38,698 bases of DNA from Bacillota bacterium (lineage in GTDB: Bacteria; Bacillota; Negativicutes; Sporomusales; CTSoil-080), in assembly GCA_017889625.1 (NCBI GenBank), contig JAGGAD010000044.1:1-38698 (forward strand), given 5' to 3'. Position numbers and translations under genes: made by a program. The first letter of the stretch is position 1, and every line of letters begins with the position of its first letter. Shown here piece after piece: positions 26,294 through 37,475 of this stretch. Below the pieces are notes generated by a model that made no database searches, was not told where the DNA came from, and was given only the letters and a program-made list of their open reading frames with translations.

Positions 26294-26575
26294 CTACTCT
26301 CCGGTGTACACGCAAGCTTTAATACTTTGACGAATTTCCTCATCGGTTACTTGTACCTCGCTTGCAATTTTTGCTGCGACACCTTTGTCAATTAACGCCA
26401 GGACACTGATATGCCGGACATTTTTTAGTTTTGGTTTGGTTATGCTACGATTTCTTCCATTAGCTACCCAAACTCCATTAGGGACTTTAATACCCACGAC
26501 AAGATAAATACTTCCTTTATCTCGCCCGGCATTAGTACGTACCACCTGGCCTAAACTTACACCATCTACCGGCAC
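26294..26575 (-). CDS. Small KOW-domain RNA-binding protein (YbzG-like)
   Basis: 93 residues. The first half (about 7-45) carries a KOW-like motif, [21 protein letters not shown], related to the L14e/L27e type of ribosome-associated proteins; the rest is helical and charged. GTG start at 26575 behind a GGGGGCGGG stretch. It lies 12 nt after map and 26 nt before infA, the position of the Bacillus gene ybzG. The role is not established; a ribosome-linked RNA-binding function is inferred from domain and location only. Confidence 0.75.
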   Translation of the reverse strand: MPVDGVSLGQVVRTNAGRDKGSIYLVVGIKVPNGVWVANGRNRSITKPKLKNVRHISVLALIDKGVAAKIASEVQVTDEEIRQSIKACVYTGE

Positions 26576-26587
26576 GCAACCCGCCCC

Positions 26588-27334
26588 CTATAACTTGGTT
26601 AGTATTTCCGGCCCTTCCGGAGTGATTACGATAGTATGCTCAAAGTGAGCTGACTGCTTTTTATCGGCAGTCACCACCGTCCACCCGTCATTAAGCGTTT
26701 TTACCTCATGTGTTCCCATGTTAATCATCGGTTCAATAGCAAGAGTCATACCGGATTTCAACTGTGGGCCGCGGCCGGGACTTCCATAGTTCGGTATTTG
26801 GGGATCTTCATGCATATTGCGGCCTATGCCATGGCCGACAAAATCACGAACTACACCATAGCCATATTTTTCAGCATAAGATTGAACCGCATGTGAGATG
26901 TCACTGAGCCGATTACCAACATTAGCTTGAGCGATACCTTGATACAGAGATTCCTCGGTTACGTCTAAGAGTTTTTGGACCTCGGCATCTACTTCACCAA
27001 CCGGTACTGTAATGGCAGCATCGCCGTTATATCCATTAATTACCGTTCCGATGTCAATACTTACATTATCTCCACTCTTAAGCTTTCTTAATCCCGGAAT
27101 ACCATGAACAACTTCCTCATTAATTGATGCACAAATACTGCCGGGAAATCCATGATAACCTTTAAATGCAGGAGTAGCTCCACTCCGTTTTATATATTTT
27201 TCAGCAAGTTCATCCAGGTCCTGCGTCGAAACCTCAGGTTTTACCGCTTTCTTTACTTCCGTAAGCGCTTCTGCCACAATTTTCCCGGCATCTCGCATAT
27301 ACGTAAGTTCCCGATCGGACTTGAGGATTATCAT
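26588..27334 (-). CDS. map: Methionine aminopeptidase, type I
   Basis: Removes the N-terminal methionine from new proteins. 248 residues of the pita-bread fold. His77 is the substrate-side histidine, and the five metal ligands are all present: Asp94, Asp105, His168, Glu201 and Glu232. The ATG overlaps the adk stop by four bases (ATGA), so the two are translationally coupled. Confidence 0.98.
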   Translation of the reverse strand: MIILKSDRELTYMRDAGKIVAEALTEVKKAVKPEVSTQDLDELAEKYIKRSGATPAFKGYHGFPGSICASINEEVVHGIPGLRKLKSGDNVSIDIGTVINGYNGDAAITVPVGEVDAEVQKLLDVTEESLYQGIAQANVGNRLSDISHAVQSYAEKYGYGVVRDFVGHGIGRNMHEDPQIPNYGSPGRGPQLKSGMTLAIEPMINMGTHEVKTLNDGWTVVTADKKQSAHFEHTIVITPEGPEILTKL

Positions 27335-27984
27335 GTCCGGTTTCCTCGCAAATTGGTTACAACATCATCCAAAACCTTGTCAATAGGTTGTAGGCCGTTA
27401 ATTTCGGCGTACACACCCTTATCCCGATAATACGAGATAAGCGGCTCAGTTTGTACTTGGTACACTTCCAACCGTTTGGTAACAGTTTCTGCTTGATCGT
27501 CACCACGCTGAAATAACTCGGCTCCGCATTTATCGCATTTTCCAGCGACTAGAGGGGCATTAAGCACAACATGATAAGTTGCGCTACACCCCTTACAAAT
27601 CCGTCGACCAGTGATCCTTTTGACCAATTCGTCATCAGGAGCCGTAATGTTAACAACACGATCGAGCTTTATACCAAGTTGGTCCAATGTTACATCCAGA
27701 GCAGCTGCCTGCTCAAGCGTCCGTGGGAAGCCGTCCAAGATAAAGCCAGTTTTACAGTCAGGCTTTGCCAGCCTTTCTTTTACAATGCCAATAGTTACAC
27801 TATCAGGCACCAATTGTCCCGCATCCATAAATTCTTTCGCTTGCCGTCCAAGATGGGTTCCTTCTTTAACTGCAGCACGAAACATATCACCGGTGGAAAT
27901 ATGCGGAATACTGAATTTATCAACTAGCTTGGCCGCCTGAGTACCTTTTCCAGCCCCAGGTGGTCCCATCAACAGGATATACAT
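27331..27984 (-). CDS. adk: Adenylate kinase, zinc-LID form
   Basis: Converts AMP and ATP to two ADP. 217 residues. P-loop GPPGAGKGT at 7-15, AMP-site segment HISTGDMFR, and DGFPRT at 84-89. The LID holds four cysteines (130, 133, 150, 153), the zinc-binding type common in Gram-positive bacteria. It lies 13 nt after secY and overlaps map. Confidence 0.98.
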   Translation of the reverse strand: MYILLMGPPGAGKGTQAAKLVDKFSIPHISTGDMFRAAVKEGTHLGRQAKEFMDAGQLVPDSVTIGIVKERLAKPDCKTGFILDGFPRTLEQAAALDVTLDQLGIKLDRVVNITAPDDELVKRITGRRICKGCSATYHVVLNAPLVAGKCDKCGAELFQRGDDQAETVTKRLEVYQVQTEPLISYYRDKGVYAEINGLQPIDKVLDDVVTNLRGNRT

Positions 27985-27997
27985 TAGTCCGCCTCCC

Positions 27998-29254
27998 CTA
28001 CTTCATAAAGCCTTGATAGTGGCGCATTAATATTAGCGACTCAATTTGTTTCATTGTATCAAGTGCTACACCTACCACTATCAAGAGTGCGGTTCCGCCG
28101 AAATAGACGCCTTGGATATTTGTCACCCATACAACTATGTTCGGCAGTATCGCAATCAAAGCCAGAAAAATTGCTCCGGCAAGCGTGATACGGGTCATAA
28201 CACGATCTAGATAATCAGCGGTAGGTTTACCTGGTCTTAGGCCCGGAATGAACCCGCCGTATTTTTTCATATTCTCTGCCATATCCGATATATTCAGAGT
28301 AACCGCAGTATAGAAGTACGTGAAAAATATAATCAGTAAAGCATACAATATTGTATTTAGCGCTGATCCCCACGCAAACCAATCTGCCACCGTTTTTACC
28401 CAGCCAACATTTATAAACTGAGCCATGGTTACAGGAAACATTAGCACGGATGACGCAAAGATTATCGGGATTACGCCAGCTTGGTTGACTTTCAGCGGAA
28501 TGTGAGTGGTATGACCACCATACATCTTACGCCCAACCACACGTTTAGCGTACTGAACTGGTATTTTTCGTTGACCTTGTTGTATTGCTATAACAAATAC
28601 AATCATCGCTACCGCAATAAGCAGGAACAAAACAATATTAAAGAAATTAATTGTACCAGCAGTTAGGTAATTGTATATTACCATTATGCCGTCCGGCAAC
28701 CGCGAAACAATGCCGGCAAAAATAATTAACGAAATTCCGTTGCCGATACCCTTGTCGGTGATCTGTTCACCTAACCACATCAAAAAGGTTGTGCCTGCTG
28801 TTAGCGTTAATGCAATCAACAGTATCGAACCAAATCCAGGGTTAATGATTGCTGATCTTAAACCAAAGGCCATGCCAATTGCTTGAATAAAGCCTAAGAG
28901 TACCGTACCATAGCGGATAATTTGAGTAATCTTCTTACGTCCCTCTTCGCCCTCTTTGGACCACTGTTCAAGCTTCGGCACAACCACTGTTAATAGTTGC
29001 ATAATAATTGAAGCATTGATATACGGGGTAATACTCATTGCAAACACTGAGAACTTGCTTAGTGCACCGCCTGAAATTAAGTCCATCAGTCCAAATAGAT
29101 TGCCTGATGTAAACAATTGTTCAATAACCGCGGTATTAACCCCAGGTACCGGAATGTGTGTGCCGGCCCTGAATACCAAAAACATAGCGAGGGTAAACAC
29201 TACTTTTTGCCTGAGCTCAGTAATTTTGAGTACGTTCGATAGGGCTGAAAGCAC
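27998..29254 (-). CDS. secY: Protein translocase subunit SecY
   Basis: Central channel of the Sec system. 418 residues with ten predicted membrane helices. Typical segments are [11 protein letters not shown] in the first loop, [15 protein letters not shown] in helix 2 and [17 protein letters not shown] before helix 9. GTG start at 29254 behind GAGGTGAT, directly adjacent to the rplO stop codon. Confidence 0.98.
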   Translation of the reverse strand: MLSALSNVLKITELRQKVVFTLAMFLVFRAGTHIPVPGVNTAVIEQLFTSGNLFGLMDLISGGALSKFSVFAMSITPYINASIIMQLLTVVVPKLEQWSKEGEEGRKKITQIIRYGTVLLGFIQAIGMAFGLRSAIINPGFGSILLIALTLTAGTTFLMWLGEQITDKGIGNGISLIIFAGIVSRLPDGIMVIYNYLTAGTINFFNIVLFLLIAVAMIVFVIAIQQGQRKIPVQYAKRVVGRKMYGGHTTHIPLKVNQAGVIPIIFASSVLMFPVTMAQFINVGWVKTVADWFAWGSALNTILYALLIIFFTYFYTAVTLNISDMAENMKKYGGFIPGLRPGKPTADYLDRVMTRITLAGAIFLALIAILPNIVVWVTNIQGVYFGGTALLIVVGVALDTMKQIESLILMRHYQGFMK

Positions 29255-29695
29255 TTAGATCACCTCAACTTTACCGCCAGCTGCCTCTATCTTCTCTGCA
29301 GCCGACTTGCTGAACCCGTTGGCTTTAACGGTAAGAGACTTTTCAAGTTCACCGCAACCCAGAACACGAATACCATCGCGAACATTTTTGATTACGCCTG
29401 TTTCAACCAGGAGCACTGGATCAACAACTGTACCGTTGTCAAACCGATTAAGCACCTGCACATTGATTTCAGTGTATTCTTTAGCAAATTTATTGTAGAA
29501 GCCACGTTTTGGCAAACGACGATAAATCGGCATCTGACCGCCTTCAAAGCCTGGACGTACACCGCCGCCTGAACGAGCATTCTGGCCTTTATGACCTTTA
29601 CCTGCTGTTTTACCGAGGCCCGATCCAAGTCCTCTACCTACACGGGTGCTTTTTTTCTTAGATCCGGGAGCCGGAGCTAATTCATGCAATTTCAT
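29255..29695 (-). CDS. rplO: 50S ribosomal protein L15
   Basis: 146 residues. The glycine- and arginine-rich start ([19 protein letters not shown]) penetrates the 23S r[21 protein letters not shown] and the globular C-terminal half follow. It immediately precedes secY without any spacer, as in the spc operon of many bacteria. Confidence 0.98.
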   Translation of the reverse strand: MKLHELAPAPGSKKKSTRVGRGLGSGLGKTAGKGHKGQNARSGGGVRPGFEGGQMPIYRRLPKRGFYNKFAKEYTEINVQVLNRFDNGTVVDPVLLVETGVIKNVRDGIRVLGCGELEKSLTVKANGFSKSAAEKIEAAGGKVEVI

Positions 29696-29712
29696 AGTAG
29701 CACCTCCTTAAT

Positions 29713-29898
29713 CTAGTCTTGTACATCTATCACAGTGACAAGATGCTCCACCTTATGGATCATACCTCTTATCGCCGGAGTATCATCCTGAACAATCGAG
29801 CTATTAATTTTACCCAATCCCAATGCCTTAACGGTAGCACGTTGATCTTCTGGTCTGCCAATTAAGCTCCTGGTAAGAGTAATCTTTAACTTTGCCAT
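29713..29898 (-). CDS. rpmD: 50S ribosomal protein L30
   Basis: 61 residues from the ATG at 29898 ([19 protein letters not shown]...), the bacterial short form. GGAGGAG lies upstream; a longer open frame that overlaps rpsE has no start signal. Located between rpsE and rplO. Confidence 0.97.
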   Translation of the reverse strand: MAKLKITLTRSLIGRPEDQRATVKALGLGKINSSIVQDDTPAIRGMIHKVEHLVTVIDVQD

Positions 29899-29911
29899 AA
29901 TTTCTCTCCTC

Positions 29912-30412
29912 CTAGCCCAATAGTTCCTGAACAGTTTTGCCGCGAAGTTCAGCCACTCTTTCCGCACGCTTCAACTGGTCAAGACCTTTTAAGGTAGCCC
30001 TTACCATGTTATTGGCGTTAGAAGAGCCCAGGGATTTGGTGAGAATATCATGGACACCAGCAAGTTCCAGCACAGAACGAACCGGACCGCCAGCAATAAC
30101 GCCAGTACCTTCCGAAGCCGGTTTCAACAATACGCGGCCGGCACCGAAAATGCCAGTAATCTGATGTGGAATTGTTGTACCAACCAGTGGAACCGTAATC
30201 AGGTTCTTCTTAGCATCTTCAACGCCTTTGCGAATAGCCTCAGGCACTTCAGAAGCTTTGCCTAATCCCATGCCGACATGACCGTTTTCATCACCGACAA
30301 CAACCAATGCGCTGAACGAGAAACGGCGACCGCCTTTTACTACTTTAGCAACCCGATTTATAAATACAACCTTTTCCTTAAGGTCAAGACTCGAATAGTC
30401 AACTCTGGCCAT
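29912..30412 (-). CDS. rpsE: 30S ribosomal protein S5
   Basis: 166 residues with the N-terminal S5 double-stranded-RNA-binding domain ([30 protein letters not shown]) and the C-terminal domain ([19 protein letters not shown]). It supports decoding accuracy at the mRNA entry site. 17 nt after rplR, 13 nt before rpmD. Confidence 0.98.
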   Translation of the reverse strand: MARVDYSSLDLKEKVVFINRVAKVVKGGRRFSFSALVVVGDENGHVGMGLGKASEVPEAIRKGVEDAKKNLITVPLVGTTIPHQITGIFGAGRVLLKPASEGTGVIAGGPVRSVLELAGVHDILTKSLGSSNANNMVRATLKGLDQLKRAERVAELRGKTVQELLG

Positions 30413-30429
30413 TGATTTCCCTCCTTTGT

Positions 30430-30798
30430 CTAAAATTCAAGGCCCGCTTCCCGCGCTGCTTCTGCAAGCGCAGCCACTCTGCCATGATATATATAACCGC
30501 CACGATCAAAAACTACCTGTTTGATGCCCTTTTCAATCGCCTTTTTAGCAACAGCAGCGCCAACCGCTTTAGCTGCGCCGATATTGCCGCCATACTCTAC
30601 TGCTTCGCGAACATCTTTATCTAAAGTGCTAGCCGCAACAATGGTATTGCCAGTTGAATCATCAATGATTTGCGCATACATGTGAGTCAAACTGCGAAAC
30701 ACATTCAGACGCGGTCTTTGAGTTGTACCAGCAACCTTATTACGTAGCCTATAATGGCGTTTTTGTCTAGCCGCATTTTTATTTCCTTTACGCAGCAA
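30430..30798 (-). CDS. rplR: 50S ribosomal protein L18
   Basis: 5S rRNA-binding protein, 122 residues from a TTG at 30798. I chose the TTG because AAAGGAG lies 8 nt upstream, and because the N-terminus [15 protein letters not shown] then aligns without gaps to the Bacillus protein. The GTG at 30807 overlaps that ribosome-binding site. RPRLNVFRS and [12 protein letters not shown] are family segments. Confidence 0.95.
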   Translation of the reverse strand: MLRKGNKNAARQKRHYRLRNKVAGTTQRPRLNVFRSLTHMYAQIIDDSTGNTIVAASTLDKDVREAVEYGGNIGAAKAVGAAVAKKAIEKGIKQVVFDRGGYIYHGRVAALAEAAREAGLEF

Positions 30799-30821
30799 GG
30801 TATTCACTCCTTTCTAGCAGT

Positions 30822-31370
30822 TTACTTCTTGCCTTTACCGCCGGCTTTACCAACTTTACGGCGAACAACTTCGCCTTCATACTTGATACCTTTGCCTTTA
30901 TACGGCTCAGGTTCACGATATGAACGAATTTTGGCAGCCAATTCACCGACAGCTTCTTTATCAATGCCCGAAACCACAATTTTGTTCGGAGCGGGAACAT
31001 CCAGTGCTAAGCCTTTTGGCGGCTCAACTTCTACCGGATGAGAAAAACCAAGTGTCAAGTTTACTTTGGTACCGGCTTTAGCAGCACGGTAGCCAACACC
31101 AGAAATTTCCAAAGTTTTGGTAAATCCTTGGGAAACACCGGTTACCATGTTAGCGATCAACGTACGAGTCAAACCGTGCATCGCTCTATGCTCTTTTTCA
31201 TCAGTAGGGCGGGTTACTACAACCTGATTATCCTCTATCTGAACAAGCATGTCTTTAGGAACGGTCCGGTTTAGTTCGCCTTTAGGACCCTTTACAGATA
31301 CCACATTGCCGTCAACATTGACAGTAACGCCAGTTGGAACAGCAATCGGCATCCTACCGATTCTCGACAT
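30822..31370 (-). CDS. rplF: 50S ribosomal protein L6
   Basis: 182 residues made of two related domains. [11 protein letters not shown] at the start and the C-terminal [25 protein letters not shown], which lies near the sarcin-ricin loop, are complete. Standard spc position between rpsH and rplR. Confidence 0.98.
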   Translation of the reverse strand: MSRIGRMPIAVPTGVTVNVDGNVVSVKGPKGELNRTVPKDMLVQIEDNQVVVTRPTDEKEHRAMHGLTRTLIANMVTGVSQGFTKTLEISGVGYRAAKAGTKVNLTLGFSHPVEVEPPKGLALDVPAPNKIVVSGIDKEAVGELAAKIRSYREPEPYKGKGIKYEGEVVRRKVGKAGGKGKK

Positions 31371-31395
31371 GTCTCTACCTCCTAGTCAAACCTTT

Positions 31396-31794
31396 TTACC
31401 AAACGTACGCGATAACTTCGCCACCAAGACCATCTCTTCGAGCCTGTTTATCACTCATAATGCCCTTAGATGTCGAAATAATTGCGATACCAAGACCACC
31501 AAGTACACGTGGCAATTGATCCTTCTTGGCATAGACCCTAAGCCCTGGCTTGGAGATTCTTTTAATACCGGTGATAACTTTCTCACGGTTAGAGCCGTAT
31601 TTCAACCCTACACGTAGTACGCCCTGCTTACCATCAGCAATCGTCTCATAGTCTTTTATAAATCCTTCAATTTTAAGGATATCAGCTATTGACTGCTTAA
31701 TCTTTGAGGCAGGAATTTCGACTTTATCGTGATAAACCGAGTTAGCGTTGCGAATACGCGTCAGCATATCGGCAATCGGATCGGTCATTACCAT
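31396..31794 (-). CDS. rpsH: 30S ribosomal protein S8
   Basis: 132 residues, with [16 protein letters not shown] and the C-terminal [25 protein letters not shown]. It binds the central domain of 16S rRNA and in E. coli also represses the spc operon. The ATG at 31794 is 9 nt behind GGGGG; a second ATG two codons later is possible. Confidence 0.98.
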   Translation of the reverse strand: MVMTDPIADMLTRIRNANSVYHDKVEIPASKIKQSIADILKIEGFIKDYETIADGKQGVLRVGLKYGSNREKVITGIKRISKPGLRVYAKKDQLPRVLGGLGIAIISTSKGIMSDKQARRDGLGGEVIAYVW

Positions 31795-31823
31795 TAGACA
31801 TAACCCCCTTTCGGTAATTCTTT

Positions 31824-32009
31824 CTACCAGCTAGCTTTAGTTACTCCAGGAATGGCACCTTGATAGCTGAGTTTTCTAAAGCATATCCGGCACATTTCAA
31901 ACTTACGCAAATAACCATGAGGACGGCCACAAATCTTGCACCGATTGTAACGGCGCACTTGGAACTTGGGCTCAGCCTTCCATTTTTCAACAAGCGCCTT
32001 CTTGGCCAC
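31824..32009 (-). CDS. rpsN: 30S ribosomal protein S14, zinc-binding type Z
   Basis: 61 residues, the short zinc form. Cys24, Cys27, Cys40 and Cys43 are the ligands (CKIC...CRIC), and the end [11 protein letters not shown] is typical. GTG start at 32009 with AAGGAGGG upstream. Located between rplE and rpsH. Confidence 0.97.
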   Translation of the reverse strand: MAKKALVEKWKAEPKFQVRRYNRCKICGRPHGYLRKFEMCRICFRKLSYQGAIPGVTKASW

Positions 32010-32024
32010 AAGAGTCCCTCCTTT

Positions 32025-32522
32025 TTACGCGCTAAATGGCATACCCATTAATTTCAACATTTCCCGCGCTTCTTCATCCGATTTAGCGGTGGTAACGATG
32101 ACAATATCCATTCCGCGAATTTTATCTACCTTGTCGTATTCGATTTCAGGAAAAATAAGTTGTTCTTTTATTCCCAAAGTGTAGTTACCACGACCATCAA
32201 AAGCACGCGGACTTACACCACGGAAGTCACGAACACGTGGAAGTGATACATTGAGCAACTTATCAAGAAATTGATACATCCGTTCACCACGCAGGGTAAC
32301 CTTAGTTCCAATCGCCATGCCTTCACGAATTTTGAAAGCTGCAATTGACTTTTTGGCTTTGGTTACTACCGGACGTTGACCGGCAATCATGGTTAAATCA
32401 CTTACTCCCATATTTATGACCACTTTTTCAATCTTAGGGATTTGCATTACATTTTTGTAACCGAATTTCTCCATCATAGCTGGAGCTACTTCAGTTGAAA
32501 ATTTATCTTTCAATCTAGCCAC
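32025..32522 (-). CDS. rplE: 50S ribosomal protein L5 with internal deletion
   Basis: 5S rRNA-binding protein. The gene gives 165 residues instead of the usual 179. Alignment by eye to Bacillus and E. coli L5 shows identity up to INMGV (residue 40), then [11 protein letters not shown]. The segment of about 14 residues that usually lies between (GEAVQN.K..D.AV-like, the helix after the first strand) is missing, with the frame kept. Everything after it ([44 protein letters not shown]) is normal. GTG start at 32522 behind AAGGAGG. Confidence 0.93.
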   Translation of the reverse strand: MARLKDKFSTEVAPAMMEKFGYKNVMQIPKIEKVVINMGVSDLTMIAGQRPVVTKAKKSIAAFKIREGMAIGTKVTLRGERMYQFLDKLLNVSLPRVRDFRGVSPRAFDGRGNYTLGIKEQLIFPEIEYDKVDKIRGMDIVIVTTAKSDEEAREMLKLMGMPFSA

Positions 32523-32547
32523 AGATTGTTACCTCCTTTCTGCGTGA

Positions 32548-32886
32548 TTACTTATCCTTGTCGATTATTTCGCCGCACTGTTTGCAGGTGCGGGCAGTTT
32601 TGCCACTAGAAAGCACCGACTTTTTAATACGAGTAGGTTTATCACAAGCCGGGCATACCAACATGGCTTTCGCCGAGTTTAAAGGAGCTTCTTTCACCAA
32701 AATACCGCCTTGCGGGCTCTTTTGGGTCGGTTTAGCATGACGCTTTACTTTGTTAACTCCTTCAACAACAACTTTCCCTTTTTTAGGCAAAGCTTCTATG
32801 ATTTTACCTTTTTTACCTTTATCCTTACCGGACAATATAAGAACTGTATCGCCTTTTTTAACGTGCAGTTTATTAGTCTCGGACAT
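32548..32886 (-). CDS. rplX: 50S ribosomal protein L24 with C-terminal zinc site
   Basis: 112 residues from the ATG at 32886; a GTG at 32898 overlaps the AAAGGAG site and is unlikely. The KOW motif ([20 protein letters not shown]) is at 10-29. Cys78, Cys81, Cys101 and Cys104 form a zinc ribbon seen in many but not all bacterial L24 proteins. Assembly initiator of the large subunit. Confidence 0.96.
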   Translation of the reverse strand: MSETNKLHVKKGDTVLILSGKDKGKKGKIIEALPKKGKVVVEGVNKVKRHAKPTQKSPQGGILVKEAPLNSAKAMLVCPACDKPTRIKKSVLSSGKTARTCKQCGEIIDKDK

Positions 32887-32910
32887 GCTGCAGGACACCT
32901 CCTTTTACAC

Positions 32911-33279
32911 CTAGATTACTTCCGGTGCCAACGAAATGATCTTCATAAAGTCTTTTTCGCGCAGTTCTCTGGCAACTGGCCCAAAGATACGCGTGCCACG
33001 CGGGCTTTTATCTTCCTTGATGATCACCGCGGCATTTTCATCAAAACGGATGTATGAACCATCTGGACGGCGCAATCCTTTGCGCGTCCGAACAACAACC
33101 GCTTTTACCACGTCACCTTTTTTTACAACTCCACCAGGACTGGCATCTTTAACAGCTGCCACTATGATATCGCCAATATTAGCGTACCGGCGGTACGAAC
33201 CGCCAAGCACCCTGATACACAGAACCTGCTTAGCTCCAGTATTATCAGCTACATTTAGCATACTTTCTTGTTGGATCAT
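32911..33279 (-). CDS. rplN: 50S ribosomal protein L14
   Basis: 122 residues, the full standard length: [17 protein letters not shown] at the start and [19 protein letters not shown] at the end. It contacts the small subunit and is the binding site of silencing factor RsfS in other bacteria. 50 nt after rpsQ. Confidence 0.98.
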   Translation of the reverse strand: MIQQESMLNVADNTGAKQVLCIRVLGGSYRRYANIGDIIVAAVKDASPGGVVKKGDVVKAVVVRTRKGLRRPDGSYIRFDENAAVIIKEDKSPRGTRIFGPVARELREKDFMKIISLAPEVI

Positions 33280-33329
33280 CGCTTATCCCTCCTTCGCATA
33301 CAAAGAATTGAAAGCCGTTCTATAACCAT

Positions 33330-33587
33330 CTATTTGGCTCTTTCTAAGACTTCCACTAACCGCCAGCGTTTGTCTTTCGACAGTGGCCGGGTTTCCATTA
33401 TTTTAACCGTATCGCCTACATGACTATCATTATTTTCATCATGGGCTTTAAACCGATCAGTCATTTTTACCGATTTTTTATAAAGCGGATGGCGCTCTAG
33501 ACGTTCTACAGCAACAACAACCGTCTTTTCCATTTTATCGCTAACAACTTTACCAATTCTGACTTTGCGCTCGTTTCTTTCAGTCAC
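33330..33587 (-). CDS. rpsQ: 30S ribosomal protein S17
   Basis: 85 residues of an OB fold, with [19 protein letters not shown] and [25 protein letters not shown] start at 33587 supported by AAGGAGGG. The 71-nt gap to rpmC is the largest inside the S10-spc part; I see no promoter or strong hairpin in it. Confidence 0.97.
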   Translation of the reverse strand: MTERNERKVRIGKVVSDKMEKTVVVAVERLERHPLYKKSVKMTDRFKAHDENNDSHVGDTVKIMETRPLSKDKRWRLVEVLERAK

Positions 33588-33658
33588 CTTTTACCAGCCC
33601 TCCTTCCGGCTTACGCCTTATCAAGCACATATTAACCATTGCGTCCTGTTGTTTATCA

Positions 33659-33865
33659 TTAAGCTTGTTTTGCTTGTTGCACTTCACGTTGACGCTGAAT
33701 AGTCTTTATGCGGGCGATAGATTTCTTGACTTCTTTAATCCGCATAGGATTTTCCAGTTGACCGGTGGCAAGCTGAAACCTAAGGTTAAACAACTCATCC
33801 TTCAGTCCTGAAAGTTTCTGATCAAGTTCAGTAGCGCTCATGTCGCGGATGTCATTAACCTTCAT
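33659..33865 (-). CDS. rpmC: 50S ribosomal protein L29
   Basis: 68 residues from the ATG at 33865 ([17 protein letters not shown]...), a two-helix protein near the exit tunnel and signal-recognition docking site. It overlaps the 3' end of rplP by 11 nt; a longer open frame upstream has no start signal. Confidence 0.96.
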   Translation of the reverse strand: MKVNDIRDMSATELDQKLSGLKDELFNLRFQLATGQLENPMRIKEVKKSIARIKTIQRQREVQQAKQA

Positions 33866-34307
33866 CTGCTTCACCCACTTCTTCATGAACTTCTGGCAGT
33901 CCATCACGTTTAACGAACTTTGTTTTTATCGGCAATTTGTGAGCCGCTAGACGCATAGCTTCTTTAGCTATTTCTTCCGATACACCTGCCAATTCAAACA
34001 TTACCCGGCCTGGTTTTACTACTGCTACCCAGTACTCCGTCGAACCTTTACCACTACCCATACGGGTTTCGGCAGGTTTCGCTGTAATAGGTTTATCCGG
34101 GAATATTTTAATCCAAACCTGACCGCCACGTTTAATATAACGAGTCATCGCGATACGGGCAGCCTCGATTTGGCGATTAGTAATCCAAGCCGGCTCAAGA
34201 GCAGCTAAACCATATTCACCATGGCTAACAGTGGTGCCTCTTTGAGCTTTACCGGTCATACGACCGCGAAATTGCTTACGGTGTTTTACCCGTTTCGGTA
34301 TAAGCAT
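33855..34307 (-). CDS. rplP: 50S ribosomal protein L16
   Basis: 150 residues, slightly longer than the usual 144 through an acidic tail ([11 protein letters not shown]). The core [19 protein letters not shown] and [18 protein letters not shown] is typical. It lies near the A-site tRNA elbow. Its ATG overlaps the rpsC stop by one base (TAATG). Confidence 0.97.
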   Translation of the reverse strand: MLIPKRVKHRKQFRGRMTGKAQRGTTVSHGEYGLAALEPAWITNRQIEAARIAMTRYIKRGGQVWIKIFPDKPITAKPAETRMGSGKGSTEYWVAVVKPGRVMFELAGVSEEIAKEAMRLAAHKLPIKTKFVKRDGLPEVHEEVGEADEG

Positions 34308-34993
34308 TAGTTCTCGCTCCCTTCAATGGCGACGGCAGCGTCTTTCTTTATCTCAATCTTTTTAGCTTCAGGCAAAACTTCACCTTTATAAATCCACACC
34401 TTTACCCCGATGAGGCCATAGGTGGTGTGAGCTTCTGCTGTGCCATAATCGATATCAGCACGCAAAGTATGCAGCGGAATACTACCATCACGAGTGCTTT
34501 CACTACGTGCGATTTCAGCACCGCCCAAACGTCCGCCAACCGTAATTTTAATCCCTTTAGCGCCCATACGCATGGTGCGCCCAATGGATTGTTTCATCGC
34601 CCGGCGAAAAGCAATCCGGCGTTCAAGTTGAGCCGCAACATTTTCTGCAACCAAAGTTGCATCAAGTTCAGCTTGTTTTACTTCAGCAATGCTAACGTCA
34701 ATAACTTTATCGGAAAGCTTTTTTAGATCGCCCTTTAAGCTTTCAATACCCGAACCGCCCCGTCCAATAACCATACCCGGCTTAGCAGTATGAATAGTGA
34801 CTTTTACACGATTGGCAGCACGTTCTATCTCAACTCGGGATATCCCGGCAGCAAATAATCTTGCTTTCACAAATTTACGAATTTTGATATCTTCGTGAAG
34901 GTTTTTAGCATAATCTTTATCGGCAAACCATTTTGCGTCCCAGCTTTTAATGATGCCAATCCGAAGACCATGCGGATTTACTTTTTGACCCAC
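34307..34993 (-). CDS. rpsC: 30S ribosomal protein S3
   Basis: 228 residues. The type II KH domain with VIGRGGSG at 75-82 and the C-terminal [20 protein letters not shown] are present. It lines the mRNA entry site and has helicase-related residues there. GTG start at 34993 (family N-terminus [10 protein letters not shown]) behind GGAGGG. Confidence 0.98.
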   Translation of the reverse strand: MGQKVNPHGLRIGIIKSWDAKWFADKDYAKNLHEDIKIRKFVKARLFAAGISRVEIERAANRVKVTIHTAKPGMVIGRGGSGIESLKGDLKKLSDKVIDVSIAEVKQAELDATLVAENVAAQLERRIAFRRAMKQSIGRTMRMGAKGIKITVGGRLGGAEIARSESTRDGSIPLHTLRADIDYGTAEAHTTYGLIGVKVWIYKGEVLPEAKKIEIKKDAAVAIEGSEN

Positions 34994-35012
34994 TTTTTTC
35001 CCTCCTTCGCCG

Positions 35013-35345
35013 TTATCTTTCTTTTACAACTAGCGTTACGTGGCTACTACGTTTCAAGATTTTAAACGCTTGCCCACGTGAGCGCGGATGAATGCGTTTA
35101 AGTGTAGGACCTTGATCGGCATATGCTGCGGCAACAAACAATTTATCTGAATCCATATCATAATTGTGCTCCGCATTTGCAACTGCTGATCTTAGCACTT
35201 TTTCCACTACTTCTGACGCAGCTTTAGGCGTATACTTTAATATTGCAAGTGCTTCGCCTATGCTTTTGCCGCGAATCAGATCAATAACAATGCGCACTTT
35301 GCGCGGCGCTATCCGCACATATCTCGCAACTGCTTTAGCTTCCAT
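35013..35345 (-). CDS. rplV: 50S ribosomal protein L22
   Basis: 110 residues, including the extended beta-hairpin region around [14 protein letters not shown] that reaches into the exit tunnel and is the site of macrolide-resistance mutations in other species. I see no unusual insertion there. Between rpsS and rpsC. Confidence 0.98.
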   Translation of the reverse strand: MEAKAVARYVRIAPRKVRIVIDLIRGKSIGEALAILKYTPKAASEVVEKVLRSAVANAEHNYDMDSDKLFVAAAYADQGPTLKRIHPRSRGQAFKILKRSSHVTLVVKER

Positions 35346-35366
35346 GTACGAACCTCCTCTCGGCTG

Positions 35367-35648
35367 CTATCTTAACGATGTTGACCTTTCAGTACCACCA
35401 TGACCTTTATAGGTACGGGTCGGTGCAAACTCACCTAGTTTATGTCCAACCATATCTTCAGTAATATATACAGGTACATGCTTACGACCATCATGCACAG
35501 CAATGGTATGGCCGACAAAGCCAGGGAGAATTGTTGAAGAACGTGACCAAGTTTTTACAACTTTCTTTTCATTCTTCGAGTTCATTACTTCAACTTTCTT
35601 AAGCAAGCTTTCATGAACATATGGTCCCTTTTTTATCGATCTGGACAC
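35367..35648 (-). CDS. rpsS: 30S ribosomal protein S19
   Basis: 93 residues: [38 protein letters not shown] and [12 protein letters not shown]. It forms a head complex with S13. GTG start at 35648 with GGGAGG upstream. 28 nt after rplB. Confidence 0.98.
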   Translation of the reverse strand: MSRSIKKGPYVHESLLKKVEVMNSKNEKKVVKTWSRSSTILPGFVGHTIAVHDGRKHVPVYITEDMVGHKLGEFAPTRTYKGHGGTERSTSLR

Positions 35649-35676
35649 CTTATAGGCCTCCCTTCTCTATCCCTTA

Positions 35677-36504
35677 TTATTTCGTCCTACTTTTGACAAT
35701 CAATTTGTCAGAAGCTTTTTTACGACGGGTCTTAGCACCGTACGCATGTTTACCCCACTTAGTAACTGGATGTTTACGTCCAACTGGTGAACGGCCTTCA
35801 CCACCACCATGTGGATGGTCGCACGGGTTCATTGCTACACCACGGTTAGCAGGACGAATTCCCAACCAGCGTGAACGGCCAGCTTTACCAATAGTAATGT
35901 TTTCATGGTCAAGATTTCCCACTTGACCAATAGTTGCTCGGCAATTTACATGAACTTTGCGAAGTTCACCGGAAGGCAAACGTAATAGGGCATGTTCCCC
36001 TTCTTTTGCCATCAGCTGAGCTGACGCGCCGGCGCTACGAACCATCTGAGCACCTTTGCCAATTTTAAGTTCAATATTATGAATCTGAGTACCAACAGGA
36101 ATGTTGATTAGCGGTAATGCATTACCAACTTTAATGTCAGACTCCGGTCCACTTGTAACTTGATCGCCAACTTTTAGTCCATTAGGAGCCAGTATATACC
36201 GTTTCTCCCCATCGACATAGTTGAGAAGAGCAATTCTAGCGCTACGGTTAGGATCATATTCAATGCTAGCCACTTTTGCCGGAATGCCATCTTTATTACG
36301 TTTGAAATCAATAATTCTATAGAGGCGCTTGTGCCCGCCGCCCTGATGCCGAACAGTCAGCCGCCCTTGCTGGTTGCGGCCGCCATGTTTTATCAGGCTT
36401 TCGGTGAGAGAGCGTTCTGGTTTATTGGTAGTAATTTCGTCAAAACTAGCTACCGTCATAAACCGTCGGCCTGGCGCGTATGGTTTAAAGCTTTTTACTG
36501 CCAT
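35677..36504 (-). CDS. rplB: 50S ribosomal protein L2
   Basis: 275 residues, full length. It supports peptidyl-transferase function and subunit joining. The conserved tail segment is [16 protein letters not shown], with His230 and His232. The residue after MNP varies between families, and Cys229 here is within that variation as far as I can judge. GGAGG precedes the ATG at 36504. Confidence 0.98.
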   Translation of the reverse strand: MAVKSFKPYAPGRRFMTVASFDEITTNKPERSLTESLIKHGGRNQQGRLTVRHQGGGHKRLYRIIDFKRNKDGIPAKVASIEYDPNRSARIALLNYVDGEKRYILAPNGLKVGDQVTSGPESDIKVGNALPLINIPVGTQIHNIELKIGKGAQMVRSAGASAQLMAKEGEHALLRLPSGELRKVHVNCRATIGQVGNLDHENITIGKAGRSRWLGIRPANRGVAMNPCDHPHGGGEGRSPVGRKHPVTKWGKHAYGAKTRRKKASDKLIVKSRTK

Positions 36505-36527
36505 TTATGTCCCTCCTTCAACCTGGA

Positions 36528-36815
36528 TTATAATCCTTCAAAAAACTCGATAGATTGGCCCGGTGCCACTTTGACAATAGCTTTTTTATAATCCGGACGC
36601 TTTCCCTGAGTCTTACCCATCCGTTTTGTTTTACCCATTACCCGAATGGTATTTACGACAAGAACTTTCACTTTGAAAATTTGTTCAACAGCTTGACGAA
36701 TCTCAATTTTATTGGCCTTAAGCGGTACAATAAAAGTGTATTTGTTTTCTTGCATCATATTGGTAGTTTTCTCAGTAATCAGAGGGCGAATTAGTATATC
36801 GCGTGGGTTTGACAT
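36528..36815 (-). CDS. rplW: 50S ribosomal protein L23
   Basis: 95 residues, with [13 protein letters not shown] and [12 protein letters not shown]. It lies at the tunnel exit and docks trigger factor and SRP. The ATG overlaps the rplD stop by one base (TAATG). Confidence 0.98.
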   Translation of the reverse strand: MSNPRDILIRPLITEKTTNMMQENKYTFIVPLKANKIEIRQAVEQIFKVKVLVVNTIRVMGKTKRMGKTQGKRPDYKKAIVKVAPGQSIEFFEGL

Positions 36816-37441
36816 TACGCCAACACCTCCTCTATTTTGCTGATGGCATCTTTAGTGACAAGAACTTTGCCATGATACAAAATATCATATACATTAAGTC
36901 CCTGTGAGGTAATATTTCTAATTCCTGGTAAGTTACGTGACGACTTTTCTACATTGTCATTAACTTCGCCAGTGATAATCAACGTCTTTTCCCCCGCTAC
37001 TTTAAGGTTGTTAAGCATTGCAACAGCACTTTTAGTTTTAGGTTCACTAAAGTTGATATCCTCCATCACTAGAAGTTCACCAGCCATTACTTTCGCGGAT
37101 AAAGCTGCTTTCAACGCCAATCTGCGTGCTTTACGAGGCATTGAAAAAGCATAGCTCCTCGGATGCGGTCCGAAAACAGTACCGCCCCCCACCCATAGCG
37201 GTGAGCGAATGGTGCCAGCCCGAGCTCGGCCAGTTCCTTTCTGTTTCCAAGGCTTTCTGCCGCCGCCGCGTACCATACCTCTAGTTTTGGTCGCTGCAGT
37301 TCCAAGACGCTGACTAGCAAGTTGCATAACAACGGCCTGATGCAACAAAGCTTCGTTAACATCCACACCAAATACGCTTTCATTTAATTCTATCTCACCG
37401 GTCGTAGCGCCGGTAATATCATACACTGCTACTTTAGGCAT
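36815..37441 (-). CDS. rplD: 50S ribosomal protein L4
   Basis: 208 residues from the ATG at 37441, which is 8 nt behind GGAGG; a GTG two codons earlier is too close. The tunnel loop [17 protein letters not shown] is intact. In E. coli L4 represses the S10 operon through a leader; whether this applies here is unknown. Confidence 0.97.
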   Translation of the reverse strand: MPKVAVYDITGATTGEIELNESVFGVDVNEALLHQAVVMQLASQRLGTAATKTRGMVRGGGRKPWKQKGTGRARAGTIRSPLWVGGGTVFGPHPRSYAFSMPRKARRLALKAALSAKVMAGELLVMEDINFSEPKTKSAVAMLNNLKVAGEKTLIITGEVNDNVEKSSRNLPGIRNITSQGLNVYDILYHGKVLVTKDAISKIEEVLA

Positions 37442-37475
37442 ATGCACATCCTCCTTTCACGATCCAAAACTTGGA

